Notes: generated by a model not told the origin, from the letters alone. 64,000 bases of DNA from Ulva prolifera (GCA_023078555.1 CM041201.1:5897172-5961171); one strand, 5' to 3'. Positions 11,006 to 20,990 are shown, counted from the first letter of the stretch. Made by a program: numbers and translations.

Positions 11006-14000
11006 ATGTCTAATCCTGAATCAGTCGAGAACTTTGATGCTGAAGCTATGGCTGATGCACAAAGACTCGAGGCTGAGCGCTCAGCCATGGCTGTAGCTGC
11101 TCAAGCCACAGGTAGGGCTGCAGGAGCTGGTGCTAGCTCAGTAGGCCCTGCAGCCGGCACCCGAGGGCATGCTGCTGCTGCCCGAGCTGCCTCTCAGCTT
11201 GAGGCTGCCAATGCTATGGCAATGCGCGCCCAGGTTGAAGCAAACTCTCTCCGTGATGCTTTACAGCGAGCGGAACAGGCACGATTGGATGCTGAGGCTC
11301 AGGCTGCTGCGCTGCGAGCTATGGCTCAAGGCAATGCTGGCCCTGTCGCTGATCTCCATCCGCCTGGTACTGTAGTCGATGCTAATGCTATTGTAGATGC
11401 AATGAGAGCTGTGTCTGTGCGTGAACCCGCAATAGACAAAGGCAAGACCCCGTCTTGGGATTTTGCAAGGGGCAAGAGGTTCTCAACCTTTGAGTTCCGT
11501 GTCGAGCTATGGTTGAAAGGCCATGGCCTGTACCATTTGCTCACTGTTTTCCCCACTGGACCTGAGACAAGTGTCCATGATAAGGTGTTGGCTGTAGTAT
11601 GTTTTCAGCTGCCTGCACAGGACTTAGAGTATGTCCGGGTTCATACTACGCTGTGTGATATTTGGGCTGCCTTGAGAGCCAAGTATATGCCCAGCAAAGA
11701 GGCTGAGGTTAGGAGTCTCTGGGATAGGTTCTCTCGTGCCACGCTCAGAGGTGCTAGGGCAAAACAAGTTGAGGATTATTGTACACTCATCATGTCGCTG
11801 GTGAACCAGCTTACTGCTCTCGGTGCTGCGCCTGCTCCATATCAGGTCAGCAACAAGTTGTTTGAGCCTCTCGGCCGAGAGTATGTATCATTGCGTAGTG
11901 AGCAGGGCGGAAAAGATTTCCCGACTCAAATAGCTGCCATTACCAACCATGCCCAGGCTTTAGATGCCTGTGGGCCCGCACATGGTGGTGGCATAGCAGG
12001 CCGAGGCCACGGCCAAGGCCATGGCTACAGAAGGGGGCAATGGGAACCGAGGACAACCGGCAGCTGTCGCCGCGATCGCCAATGGCGAGAAGCGCACCCG
12101 CCACGTATGCAAGAAGACTGGACACCTCCAGAAGGACTGCCCGGATTTGCATCCGGAAGTCAGGAAGTATCTTCACAACCAGGCTGCCAACAACGCCAGG
12201 GACGAGGCGCCGGCAGAGGACGCGGACGAGGACGAGGCAATGGCAACTCTGTTGCTGTCGTGCGATTTCCTAGCGACGACTTCTCCTTGACGGATGTTGC
12301 GCACCTGGGCGAAAGCCTGAACTTCCTGGTGGACAGCGGATCTCATGTCCATGTCATTAGGAACCCCGAGCTGTTCTTGTCAATGCATGCTGCATCTGTA
12401 GAGTGCATTCATCCAATAGGGGATGAGGATATTCCAGTTCTGGGAGAGGGAACTATATGTTTCCGTCTGGGGTCCTATGTCACGATGGATGGGGAGATAA
12501 AGGATCTGACCATTGAGATCCCGAATTGCTTGTATGTGCCGCACTGTCCTTTCAACATTTTGTCTACACATTTGTTGAAGAATGTCGGCATCACCTTGCA
12601 AACGCGTGTGGCGACAGAAGGAGGTGATCTTGTTTTTGTACCTGGGTTTTCTGACCAGGCCATGGGCCACACGGAGGGTCGGATTACTCAATCGCATGAC
12701 CACCAGAATCGGCCAGTGTTTGTTGTGACTACGGATGTGGGAAAGCCAGTCCTATGGGGCTCGCGAGTTAGTAATCCCGCTGTTTGGTCTGCTGCCAATT
12801 CGGTTGCGAAACTAGAGGATGACGAGGTCGCGTACAGTCGTGTAGCTGCTTTAGTTGGGTCTCCAAATGTGCCTGGACAAGAAAAATTGAATACTACATT
12901 CTTGTCTCATGTTAGTTTCCTCACAGGAGCCACAAACCTGCGTCTGATGGCTAAGGCCAAGATGTACCAGGGCTTGCGTATGGATCCAGCAAAAGTGAGC
13001 GCTGAGATAGACAAATGCCACGGCTGTATGATTGCTAGAAATGGTACCGGGTCTAGTAGCCAACACGGCGAGACAGTCACGCACTCTTGTGCGACGTATC
13101 CGGGGGCGTGCTTGCATGCGGATGTTCTAGGTCCCATTACTCCTATGGGAGTTGGGAAAGCAAAATATGCGCTGATTGTAGTTGATGAATTTTCCCGTTT
13201 TAGATTCACTATCCCTATGGATGCAAAGTCCAGAGTGCCTGAATTGCTAGTAGAGATCATAGAACACTGCAATTCTACAGTTGTTCCTGGGCAAGTTGTC
13301 ATCAAAAAAGGCCAGCCGCCTGTTCCAGGACGTGTTAGATTCCTGCGTGGTGACCGCGGCGGAGAATTTCTAGGCCATGTCTTCCAGGCGTATCTTCGTG
13401 ACAAGCACATTGTTTGGGAAGACTGTGCACCAGGCAATCATCGGGGCAATGGCATAGCTGAGCGTGAATGTGGTGCCACTTCTGATAGACTGAGAGCGCT
13501 CATGTGTCCAACCAACATAACACGCCGTGCATGGCCTGAGGGGATGTTGTGTGGGACCGCTGCAGCGAATCTGGTTCCTAGTTCCGCTGTCATGAACCGC
13601 CTGAAGAGGGAACATCTTGCGGACAAGCTTGAGCGCCTTTTGGCTAATTTAGGTAGATATAGGAATGCGACGGGTGGGGACATCAATACAGTGCAGTTTG
13701 GGGGGGTCCATAAGACCACTGCCGACATTTCGGCTGTCGAACCTAGCAAAGAAACTATAGAACGAGTTAAGCAACAGATAGATCAAGCAAAAGAAAACGA
13801 AATGCTGTGGAAAGAGTGGATAGACAATGATCTTGCAGATGTCATCCCGTATATGTTGTTCTACAAAGAGACATATGACTCTGAGCGTGTCAAGCTCATG
13901 ATTGCGCAGATGCTCCCATGGGGGCTGCCGGTCTACGTCTACCTTGATTCTGATAAGTTGCGTAGGTTAGACCCCAAGGGTGAACTTGTACTGTGGATGG

Positions 14001-15334
14001 GGCCAGGGCAAGGGCCCCACATGAATAGAGTCTTCCAGCGTTGCCCCGGGGGTGGCAGAGTGCTGGAGGTGCGGCAAATGGCATACAGTGCTGCCATGTT
14101 GCGTGATCACTTGCGTACGCTAGATACTGTGACGCGGGGAAATGTGCCTCTGGTGCCTATGGGCCCGGAAGAGGAGCGGACGTGTGGTCCCGATCTGGAT
14201 AAGTGTGTGATGTCTGGTGCCCCTCCGTTTCCGGATCTGGATTTGATTGAGTCCCGCAAAGAGCACATGCGCGTGCATGGCGCTGCTACTTTTGATTTCG
14301 ATGGGTTCGCCATAGGTAGACAACTTGGTGAATTACATGACAGTGTTTTTATCCAGCTGGCGCCCGCGCAGCATATGAAGGACACGCCAGAGCTGCGTGA
14401 CTTGCGTGAGGAATTGCAAGTAGGTCGTAGCATCGCGCCCAGAGTCGGTGCGCCGGACGGTCCGGTAGAGTTGCAGGGAAGAACTAGGATGTCCACACCT
14501 GAGGTGGTAGAAGGAGTGCATGATGTCGTGCGCACGAAAGTGTTGGGGCAGACAACAGTGCGCTACCCTCCTCAATCGGGGGAGATGTATGCCAATAGGG
14601 ACGCTCTCAACTATTCAAACGTCCACAACTTCCGGGACTTGAGTGGCGCTCAGATCGACATGAGGCCCGTCACCAGGAGCCGTGCCCAGCAGGAGAGACC
14701 TCGGGAATCTGGCAGCCCCGCCGGAGCTGCGAGGTCAAATGCCCCACAGACTGATGAGGTGAGCGTCATGGACGGCGTTGAGGAACAACATCCGCCGCCA
14801 ACTGCCGCGGCGGGAGCAGCTGCCCCGCCGCGAGGTGACGCAACTGATGTTGGGGGACCCTCCCTTGACATGCCCGGGTTTGGCCAAGCTATGGCTAGCC
14901 GCCTGGGTCCAGGGGAGGAACTCATGTTCAGTTCAGGAGGCGGATGTGTCCCTAGGGGAGAGGTAAGTCCGCCCAGCTCACCTGTCGCTGGAGAGTCCAT
15001 GCATCCTGCTAAGGAGATTAGTTTGCATGATGACGCTGCTGCTGATGCCCATGGGCAGGAAGCGCAGTCTGGTCCAGTTAGACAAAAATGGAACCCGCTT
15101 GTACGCAGGCGCTTGATTCCACATGCAGATGTTGCTGCGATAGATACTGTAGCTTGTGATGATGAGCATAGTGATGTGAGTGAGCAGACAGTAGCACCAA
15201 AGGTTGCGGGCAGTTCAAGCATGGCAGCTACGGCTGACAGTGCGTTGCTTGATGCAGAGGTAGCTGAGCATGTGGAACATGGCGGTGGTCAGTCAAGCCG
15301 GCGACGTCCATCCCGCCGGGTGCTGCTATCATGA
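11006..15334 (+). CDS. Family 1 copia Gag-protease-integrase polyprotein (1442 aa)
   Basis: Encodes capsid, nucleocapsid, aspartic protease and integrase for element mobility. Gag occupies about residues 1-340. The protease motif FLVDSGSHVHVIRN is near residue 442, pre-integrase CHGC near 671, and the integrase D-D-E residues are in HADVLGP (about 704), RGDRGGEF (about 781) and IAERECG (about 819). A long acidic linker follows. Between about 12010 and 12200 the reading frame departs from its ancestor. The zinc knuckle HVCKKTGHLQKDC lies in the +1 frame, so the 1442-residue product lacks it, and its first Cys is Arg even in that frame. The frame is restored by a 7-bp deletion visible against the related copy at 53687-54374. 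The 253-bp leader contains the inverted repeat TGACGACG...CGTCGTCA. Confidence 0.9.
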   Translation: MSNPESVENFDAEAMADAQRLEAERSAMAVAAQATGRAAGAGASSVGPAAGTRGHAAAARAASQLEAANAMAMRAQVEANSLRDALQRAEQARLDAEAQAAALRAMAQGNAGPVADLHPPGTVVDANAIVDAMRAVSVREPAIDKGKTPSWDFARGKRFSTFEFRVELWLKGHGLYHLLTVFPTGPETSVHDKVLAVVCFQLPAQDLEYVRVHTTLCDIWAALRAKYMPSKEAEVRSLWDRFSRATLRGARAKQVEDYCTLIMSLVNQLTALGAAPAPYQVSNKLFEPLGREYVSLRSEQGGKDFPTQIAAITNHAQALDACGPAHGGGIAGRGHGQGHGYRRGQWEPRTTGSCRRDRQWREAHPPRMQEDWTPPEGLPGFASGSQEVSSQPGCQQRQGRGAGRGRGRGRGNGNSVAVVRFPSDDFSLTDVAHLGESLNFLVDSGSHVHVIRNPELFLSMHAASVECIHPIGDEDIPVLGEGTICFRLGSYVTMDGEIKDLTIEIPNCLYVPHCPFNILSTHLLKNVGITLQTRVATEGGDLVFVPGFSDQAMGHTEGRITQSHDHQNRPVFVVTTDVGKPVLWGSRVSNPAVWSAANSVAKLEDDEVAYSRVAALVGSPNVPGQEKLNTTFLSHVSFLTGATNLRLMAKAKMYQGLRMDPAKVSAEIDKCHGCMIARNGTGSSSQHGETVTHSCATYPGACLHADVLGPITPMGVGKAKYALIVVDEFSRFRFTIPMDAKSRVPELLVEIIEHCNSTVVPGQVVIKKGQPPVPGRVRFLRGDRGGEFLGHVFQAYLRDKHIVWEDCAPGNHRGNGIAERECGATSDRLRALMCPTNITRRAWPEGMLCGTAAANLVPSSAVMNRLKREHLADKLERLLANLGRYRNATGGDINTVQFGGVHKTTADISAVEPSKETIERVKQQIDQAKENEMLWKEWIDNDLADVIPYMLFYKETYDSERVKLMIAQMLPWGLPVYVYLDSDKLRRLDPKGELVLWMGPGQGPHMNRVFQRCPGGGRVLEVRQMAYSAAMLRDHLRTLDTVTRGNVPLVPMGPEEERTCGPDLDKCVMSGAPPFPDLDLIESRKEHMRVHGAATFDFDGFAIGRQLGELHDSVFIQLAPAQHMKDTPELRDLREELQVGRSIAPRVGAPDGPVELQGRTRMSTPEVVEGVHDVVRTKVLGQTTVRYPPQSGEMYANRDALNYSNVHNFRDLSGAQIDMRPVTRSRAQQERPRESGSPAGAARSNAPQTDEVSVMDGVEEQHPPPTAAAGAAAPPRGDATDVGGPSLDMPGFGQAMASRLGPGEELMFSSGGGCVPRGEVSPPSSPVAGESMHPAKEISLHDDAAADAHGQEAQSGPVRQKWNPLVRRRLIPHADVAAIDTVACDDEHSDVSEQTVAPKVAGSSSMAATADSALLDAEVAEHVEHGGGQSSRRRPSRRVLLS

Positions 15335-16914
15335 AGAAGAAACCTGCTGATCCAGACAATCCACCCTGGAAGGCAGCGTTGGCTGGGCCTGATAGGGAGA
15401 AGTGGATGGTAGCTCTGGAGGAAGAGGTGAACTCTTTGAGGGAGCATGGCACCTATGAATTGGTAGAATTGCCAGTAGGGGCTAAGGCCATCTCTGGTAA
15501 ATGGGTCATGAAGATTAAGAGGGGACCTACAGGAGAGATCCATCGTTACAAGGCGCGGTATGTTGCTAGAGGGTTTACCCAGGAGGAGGGTGTAGATTTC
15601 TTTGAGACGTGGGCTCCAGTAGGGAGCTATGCCACTCTTCGTGTTGTTCTGTCAATAGCTGCAGTGGAAGATTTAGAGATGAAACACGTAGACATCCAGT
15701 GTGCCTTTCTCAATGGGGACATGAATGAGACCGTTTATGTAGAACATCCCCAGGTCATGAACGATGGCACCACTCGAGTGTGGAAACTGCTGAAGACCCT
15801 GAATGGCTTGAAGCAAGCAGTACGTGAATGGCACAAGGCGTTTGCACGTCTACTGGGTGAGATGGGCTTTGTTCGCTCACACTCAGACCCTGCACTGTAT
15901 GTTAGGAAAACTGGTAGATGTTTCATCTTCCTATGGGTTGATGATTTGTTTATCTTCGGACGGTCCACGGGCCTGAAGGAGTTGATAGACCGAATTCTCA
16001 AAGTGTTCACCGGAAGGGACTTAGGCGATTTGTCTTGGGCATTAGGCGCCTCTATCAAGCGTGACAGGAAGAAGAGAACGATCACGTTGTCCCAAGAGCA
16101 GAAGATTGTGAATCTGCTAGAAAAGTTTAGCATGGCAGATTGCAGACCCAGTCCGACTCCACTGGTGCCACGGCAACAGTTGAGGAGCGCGAAGGACTAC
16201 CCTGACCTTGAGGTTGCCACTCAGGCAGAGCACGCTCAGTTCATGAGTGCTGTAGGGGGAATCCAGTACCTGGCTGTAGTTACGCGACCTGATATTTCTT
16301 ATGCCTGTAATGCTTTGGCCAAGCATATGGGGTGTAGCTTAAAGGAGCATTGGTCAGCGGTGCAGCATGTGCTGAGATACCTGCAGTCCACGAAGGGACT
16401 TTGTATGGTGTTTAAGGGCTCGTCTGAGAAGAGCTGTTTGCCTGAGGGATACACTGATGCTGATTTTGCAAATGACAAGAGTTTGAAGAGCATAAGTGGC
16501 CTACTCCTACGGGTGTATGGCAATACTGTGTTCTGGAGGTCAAAGAGACAGGCGATCACAGCTGGTGATACGACCGAGGCAGAATTGATAGCAATGAGTA
16601 GTGCAGCAAACGAGTTGATGTTGGCCAAGCAATTGTTGCTAGACTTGCATCTTCGTCCAGAAAAACCGGTGCTTTGGGGAGATAATAAAAGTGCGAATAT
16701 CCTTGCAAACAATCCAATCTCTAGTGATAGGTCCAAACATATTCGAGTGCGGCACCTACGGGTCCGAGAATTTGTAGAGGCGGATGAGATCCAAGTGCAA
16801 TGGGTAGGGTCCAAAGACCAGTTAGCTGATGTCTTCACTAAGGTTTTGCCTGGACCTGCATTGAAGGACGTTCGAGAGAAGCTGCATCTAGTTCAAGATC
16901 AGAAGACCTTGTAG
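15331..16914 (+). CDS. Family 1 copia reverse transcriptase-RNase H (527 aa)
   Basis: Copies the element RNA into DNA. RT begins near KWVMKIKRG (residue about 57). The catalytic motif is WVDD (residues 202-205) where YVDD is usual. RNase H acidic residues sit in DADFAND (about 376), TTEAEL (about 417) and WGDNKSAN (about 451). The frame is -1 relative to the upstream polyprotein and overlaps its stop as ATGA (15331-15334). Copia elements normally have one continuous frame, so this may be a frameshift mutation in the linker or a real coupled or recoded arrangement. The family 2 relatives are unbroken here, which favours mutation. Confidence 0.92.
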   Translation: MKKKPADPDNPPWKAALAGPDREKWMVALEEEVNSLREHGTYELVELPVGAKAISGKWVMKIKRGPTGEIHRYKARYVARGFTQEEGVDFFETWAPVGSYATLRVVLSIAAVEDLEMKHVDIQCAFLNGDMNETVYVEHPQVMNDGTTRVWKLLKTLNGLKQAVREWHKAFARLLGEMGFVRSHSDPALYVRKTGRCFIFLWVDDLFIFGRSTGLKELIDRILKVFTGRDLGDLSWALGASIKRDRKKRTITLSQEQKIVNLLEKFSMADCRPSPTPLVPRQQLRSAKDYPDLEVATQAEHAQFMSAVGGIQYLAVVTRPDISYACNALAKHMGCSLKEHWSAVQHVLRYLQSTKGLCMVFKGSSEKSCLPEGYTDADFANDKSLKSISGLLLRVYGNTVFWRSKRQAITAGDTTEAELIAMSSAANELMLAKQLLLDLHLRPEKPVLWGDNKSANILANNPISSDRSKHIRVRHLRVREFVEADEIQVQWVGSKDQLADVFTKVLPGPALKDVREKLHLVQDQKTL

Positions 16915-16919
16915 GGGAG

Positions 16920-17294
16920 TGTCATAAATCAGTGTCTAGGTACACCTGCAATGCATGACGCGCAAGTCTGCGCATGGGTATGGTGGCCAAGGGCCCAACC
17001 CGTGTTATGTTAGGATAGTATGCATGAGCATACTTGGGGCGCTCCGTGAGCGGCTCGCCCCGGGCCATTGTCATTGGGCCACGGTAGACATGCACGAATG
17101 GTCGCATATAGTCGTATGCGTCCAAGTATGAAGTAACCTTTCTCTTACATCTTCCATAGGTTCCTGCACTGTCTTGCATCCAGTGCAGTATTCTCCCTGA
17201 TCTGTGTAGTGACCTTTCGTACGACCTGGCGGCTCTCCAGGTATAGGCACTACTAACCTCCTAATGCACACATAATAGGTTCTCGTTTATAACA
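16920..17294 (+). repeat. 3' LTR of family 1 copia element
   Basis: 375 bp, TGTCATAA...TTATAACA, preceded by the purine tract GTAGGGGAG just after the RT stop and followed by the duplication CTCGC. Confidence 0.95.
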
Positions 17295-17346
17295 CTCGCG
17301 CAACACCGTAAGTCCGTTCCGTCCCGGCGACTCAGAGACCTCTACA

Positions 17347-17396
17347 TTGACAGAAAAATACATCTAGCTGCGCGCATAGGCATCATCTGAAGGCGC
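17347..17396. repeat. Left arm of a 50-bp inverted repeat (partner 20991-21040)
   Basis: The reverse complement of 20991-21040 matches at 49 of 50 positions. The two arms bracket the GC-rich island about 3.6 kb long. Similarity ends abruptly on both sides of both arms. Immediately inside the left arm, 17393-17430 forms a hairpin with a 14-bp stem (TCGCTGCGT pairing with ACGCAGCGA plus a 5-bp GCGCT/AGCGC segment). Confidence 0.85.
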
Positions 17397-18826
17397 TCTC
17401 GCTGCGTGTCTCGGGACGCAGCGACAGCGCCCCTTTGCGAAACGCTAAAGATTAACGGATCTCAACACAAGATGCATATGCAACGGTCTCAGTTAATTAG
17501 CACTTAGGAGGTAGTACTCGACAGGTAGTTTTTTTAGCACTTTTCGCGGCGGCCACGCGGCGTGGGCGTCGAAAGCGTGTGGATTCCGGCGGCGGCGGCG
17601 GGGCCGGCCGCAGGGCGGTGCCGGAAGCGCGCGAAACCCGGATCACCTGGGCGTGGCGCAGGGGGATCGTGCGTTCCGCGAGACCGACGGGAAACCGACG
17701 TTTTGTGGCGGGCGAGGCCTGTTAGGGACGGCTGCGGAGCGTGCGGATGGGCTTCGCGTGCGTTGTTAGCACAGGCGAGCGTGCATTCGAGACGTCGGCG
17801 TTGTTATGGATCCAGGCGAGCGACAGCGGCGTGGAGACGTCGCGGCGGCAGTTGATTTTCGTGTGAATAGATGGTATGTCGTTCGAAAGAGGCAGTGGCG
17901 AAGGTAGGAGCGAGTGGTCGGTGACAGGAGCGGCGGTGTGAGCGCCGAGGAACCGCAGCGACGTGCAGCGGGTGGCGTTGCAGGCGAGAGGCGTTCGGCG
18001 CAGCAAGGAGCGGTCTAACAGGGAAATTCATCTGTATTGAGCTCTGTAGACGGGCGTAGGCCGCAAAGCAGGCGTCGCGGGGCGCAGTCTAGGACGTAGG
18101 CGGTCTCCGAGCGTCGAGGGAGGCAGCGAGGCGGGACAGCCCGCCACGGCCGGCAGCCGGCCGGCACGGGCAGGGAAGGGAACAGTCAAGGAAGAGAGAA
18201 GAAGAGTGTAGCAGGAAATGGCCGCTGAGCAGCGGCGGAAGGCCGTGGAGAGGTGCGCCAGCTGCTACAACCCGTGGACACGTACGTAAGGCCGCGCCGT
18301 CAGCGGGGTCGCCGGGCGCGTGCATGCACGACGCGCACGCGCGCAGCGCGCTGTCGACGCACCGAACGCTGCCTGCTCGCGCCGCTGTGCGGCCGTGGCG
18401 GCCGGCACGGCGAGGTCGAGTGCATGCCGGCCTCCTGTGAGGCCTCGGAGTGCACGAGTCGCCGCCCGGGCGCCGGTCGCTGCGGCGATCCGGGATAAAG
18501 GGCGCGCGGACGTGGCAAGCTCGCGGTCGCACGTGTCATATCCGCATGCATATCGCGTGGCAGCCGCGCCAGCACCTGCAGACCCCGCTTCGCCCCACGA
18601 TAGGGCCACGCACGCTGTGCACGCCTGGTTCGCGTGACAGGTGCACAGTGGCATTGTAGCACTTTTCCCGCATCGCTGGAAGGCGAAGGGTGCTGCTGTC
18701 CCCGGAGCAGTCCCGCTCTGCGTGCATGCGCCATCAGTACACGTAGCTGCGTAGCCCCCGAGGGCCCACGCACGTGACGGCGTCCCCGTACACGTGGCAC
18801 GTGATCCGACCTGTCGCCGCTTGCAG
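17397..18826. other. GC-rich stretch upstream of gene Y, no supported coding region
   Basis: Base composition is visibly much richer in G and C than in the rest of the window, and open frames occur in all six phases because stops are rare. None has a recognisable domain. It may hold the promoter and 5' exons of the gene whose exons begin near 18827. Confidence 0.4.
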
Positions 18827-20312
18827 GCGGAGGTATGAGTTGAACCCGGCGGGCGAGGAGGCCTTCAGAGCGCTGGAGGGCGTCGGCCTGACGAGGGAGC
18901 GCATGGAGAGAGCCTGCGCATGCCTGCGCCGCGCCGCGGAGGAGATCAGCCGGATGGCCGAGCCGTCGCGCGCGGTGTGCGCGGCGCTGAACGCCACCGA
19001 GAAGCCCGACTGCGTCCTCCCAGACCCCGCGGAGTGGCGCCTCCTGCTATCGCGGTTCCACCGCTCGCTGCCCGGCCTCGATGACGGCGAGCGCAGCGCG
19101 CTGCGTTTCACCCACGCCCACTACGCCGTCATGTCCCTCCGCGGCGAGGACACCGACGCCATGCTGCGGGAGGAGACGTCCGACGACGGGCAGAAGAGCG
19201 TCGTCGTCGACATGGTCGAGGCCGTCAAGTCGTGGAGGACCATGACGAAGGACCGGTTCGTCGAGGTCCTCCACGTGCTGCTGTAGCAAGGTCATCGGCA
19301 GCAAGGGCTCGCTGAACGGCATCAAGGGCGCGGTGGGGAACCTCATGGGCGAGTACTACACGGCGACGAACGAGGTGCGTGCCCCGTCCGACGTCGCCGC
19401 GCCGCTCACGGGCAGTCGTGTTGCTGAGGGCCTGCGCATGTAAGCGACGGGGGTGCGTCCTGTCGTCCGCGGCGTCGCGGAGGGGCCCGGGTCGATGCTG
19501 GGCCCATAGGGGCCGCCCTGCCGCGCCGCTGGCCTGTCAGCCGCCGTGGGCGGGGGCCTGCAGTCTCACGGCGCATGCGACCGCCCTCACCCCGCTGCCT
19601 GTCCAGGTGGTGGAGGCTGCGAGCCCCTTCCAGCGCTACAAGAGCGTCGTGAAGGGCGTCGCGATGTACATCAAGTCGTCGGTGCTCGGCGGGACACGCA
19701 AGGTCACGCCCCTGACGGAGGGCCAGATCCGTCGGACGGTGGAGGGCATGTACGTTGGCGGGTTCGCGATGCTCCAGGCTCGCGCCGTTTTTGCGCAGAC
19801 CGCCATCGTGGGCGTCCGCAGCACGTTCTTCCAGTTCTGGCGTTGGCAGGACGTGTTTCTGCAGAAGGTCCTGCTACTGGACGGCGAGGCGGTGCAGGCC
19901 TCTCAGGAGAACATGGCCTGGAAGGACACAACGGTGTGCAGCTCGTGCTCCTGACCCGCCTGCAGCCCGCCGTCCGGGCCGCCTGCGCCGGATCCGCCCA
20001 CTGTGCCTTCGCCCGCCGTGCCTGCGTCCCCTGTGCTCACCCGCGCCGTTGCCTCTGCAGATCGGCTACGCTCTCGTCACGCGCCACGTGGTCACCAAGG
20101 CGCTGAACGCGTACGACGTCAACGTCCTCGCGCTCGACCCCACGGGCCTGCCGGCGAGGCGGGGCCTGCCGCTCGTCGGAAATGCTGTGGTCGACCTTGG
20201 CCTGGCGATGGGTGTCTTCGACTGGGCGTCCCTCGACGCCCTCGACTTCGGGGAGATGCTGCCGTGCAATCCTGGGACGGAGGAGTGGTGTGCCGCAGCC
20301 TGTCACAGACTC
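18827..20312 (+). CDS. Gene Y: unrecognised multi-exon gene in a GC-rich island
   Basis: Function unknown. Exons supported by borders and sensible translation: about 18827-19257 (after CGCTTGCAG), about 19283-19373 (GSKGSLNGIKGAVGNLMGEYY, donor GAG|GTGCGT), about 19608-19932 (acceptor TGTCCAG; YKSVVKGVAMYIKSSVLGG) and from about 20060 (acceptor CCTCTGCAG; IGYALVTRHVVTKALNAYDV). The first two exons are separated by only about 25 bp containing an in-frame TAG. That is either a very short intron or a frameshift. The coding similarity and the GC richness stop abruptly near 20312, so the 3' end is uncertain and the gene may be truncated. No membrane segments or known motifs are evident. Confidence 0.5.
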
Positions 20313-20526
20313 CTGTCAATTGCCAGTCAAAGATCTTGCAGAATAACTATGCCATGTGTCCCACCTGTGGCAATATGAGCTCTGTTAGCTGCTATGATCA
20401 CTAGTCATACAGTACAGACTCCTGCACCACGTGTCACGCTCAGCACTCTGATGTCTGCTGTAGTCAGTAGACACAGACACAGACACAGCAAAGCATTCTC
20501 ACCTGTCAATTGCCAGTCAAAGATGA
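20313..20526 (+). repeat. Two direct copies of a 23-bp sequence at the edge of the GC-rich island
   Basis: CCTGTCAATTGCCAGTCAAA (plus GAT) occurs at 20313-20335 and again at 20504-20526. The first copy sits exactly where composition changes from GC-rich to ordinary. Between the copies lies a short CAGACA microsatellite. Confidence 0.6.
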
Positions 20527-20683
20527 TCTGGAATTGACAGCTACGTCATGTATTCTGTGCTCTGGACAGCCGACCTACGGTCTGCCCGCAGACTCACAGT
20601 GAAATGCATGTGCTCTGCTGCACTCGCGTCATCACAGCTAAGTCACGCTTGCACCAGGGGAGCTCTGCTTCCCACACACCCCC

Positions 20684-20870
20684 TCATGCGCTGTCGCTCG
20701 GAGATTCAACCACGAATCCATCCACTGCCTTTCCCAGCGCTGGACAAGCCAAAGCGTTGGTCAGCATATCAGCCTCCTGCTCAGCTGTCGGCACAAACTG
20801 GACATCAATCTCCTGTCGCATACATCTGTTCCTAATTTTGCCTGTGATATCGAAGCACAGGCAGCTTCGA
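20684..20870 (-). pseudogene. Copia RNase H C-terminal fragment of a further family
   Basis: The minus-strand translation contains EIDVQFVPTAEQEADMLTNA followed by LACPALGKAV, the familiar end of copia RNase H where the usual text resembles VPTxxQxADxLTKxLP. Nothing upstream in the polyprotein order is preserved, so it is a small relic. Confidence 0.65.
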
Positions 20871-20990
20871 CAAATGGGTGAACTCGCTGTATAGCGGTGG
20901 TGGTCTCGGTAAATTTGGCAAAACTTGGAATTGCACAAAAAACACGTGCATTCTATTGCTTGTGTTGAGTGATGCACGACTGTGTTTTTT

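Larger units (their letters stand above)
10378..17294 (+). mobile_element. Complete Ty1/copia retrotransposon, family 1 (6917 bp) with target-site duplication
   Basis: Two 375-bp LTRs (10378-10752 and 16920-17294) flank gag, protease, integrase, reverse transcriptase and RNase H in copia order. The element is bordered by a perfect 5-bp duplication CTCGC (10373-10377 and 17295-17299). The LTRs differ at only three positions that I noticed, which points to a young insertion. The coding part is split into two frames overlapping by ATGA. The gag carries a pair of compensating frameshifts, so this copy may not be fully competent. It sits inside the LTR of a third family. Confidence 0.95.

Noticed and set aside
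18089-18800. Several long open frames on both strands in the GC-rich stretch
   Set aside because: High GC makes stop codons rare. The frames overlap in all phases and have low-complexity Arg/Ala/Pro composition with no domain.
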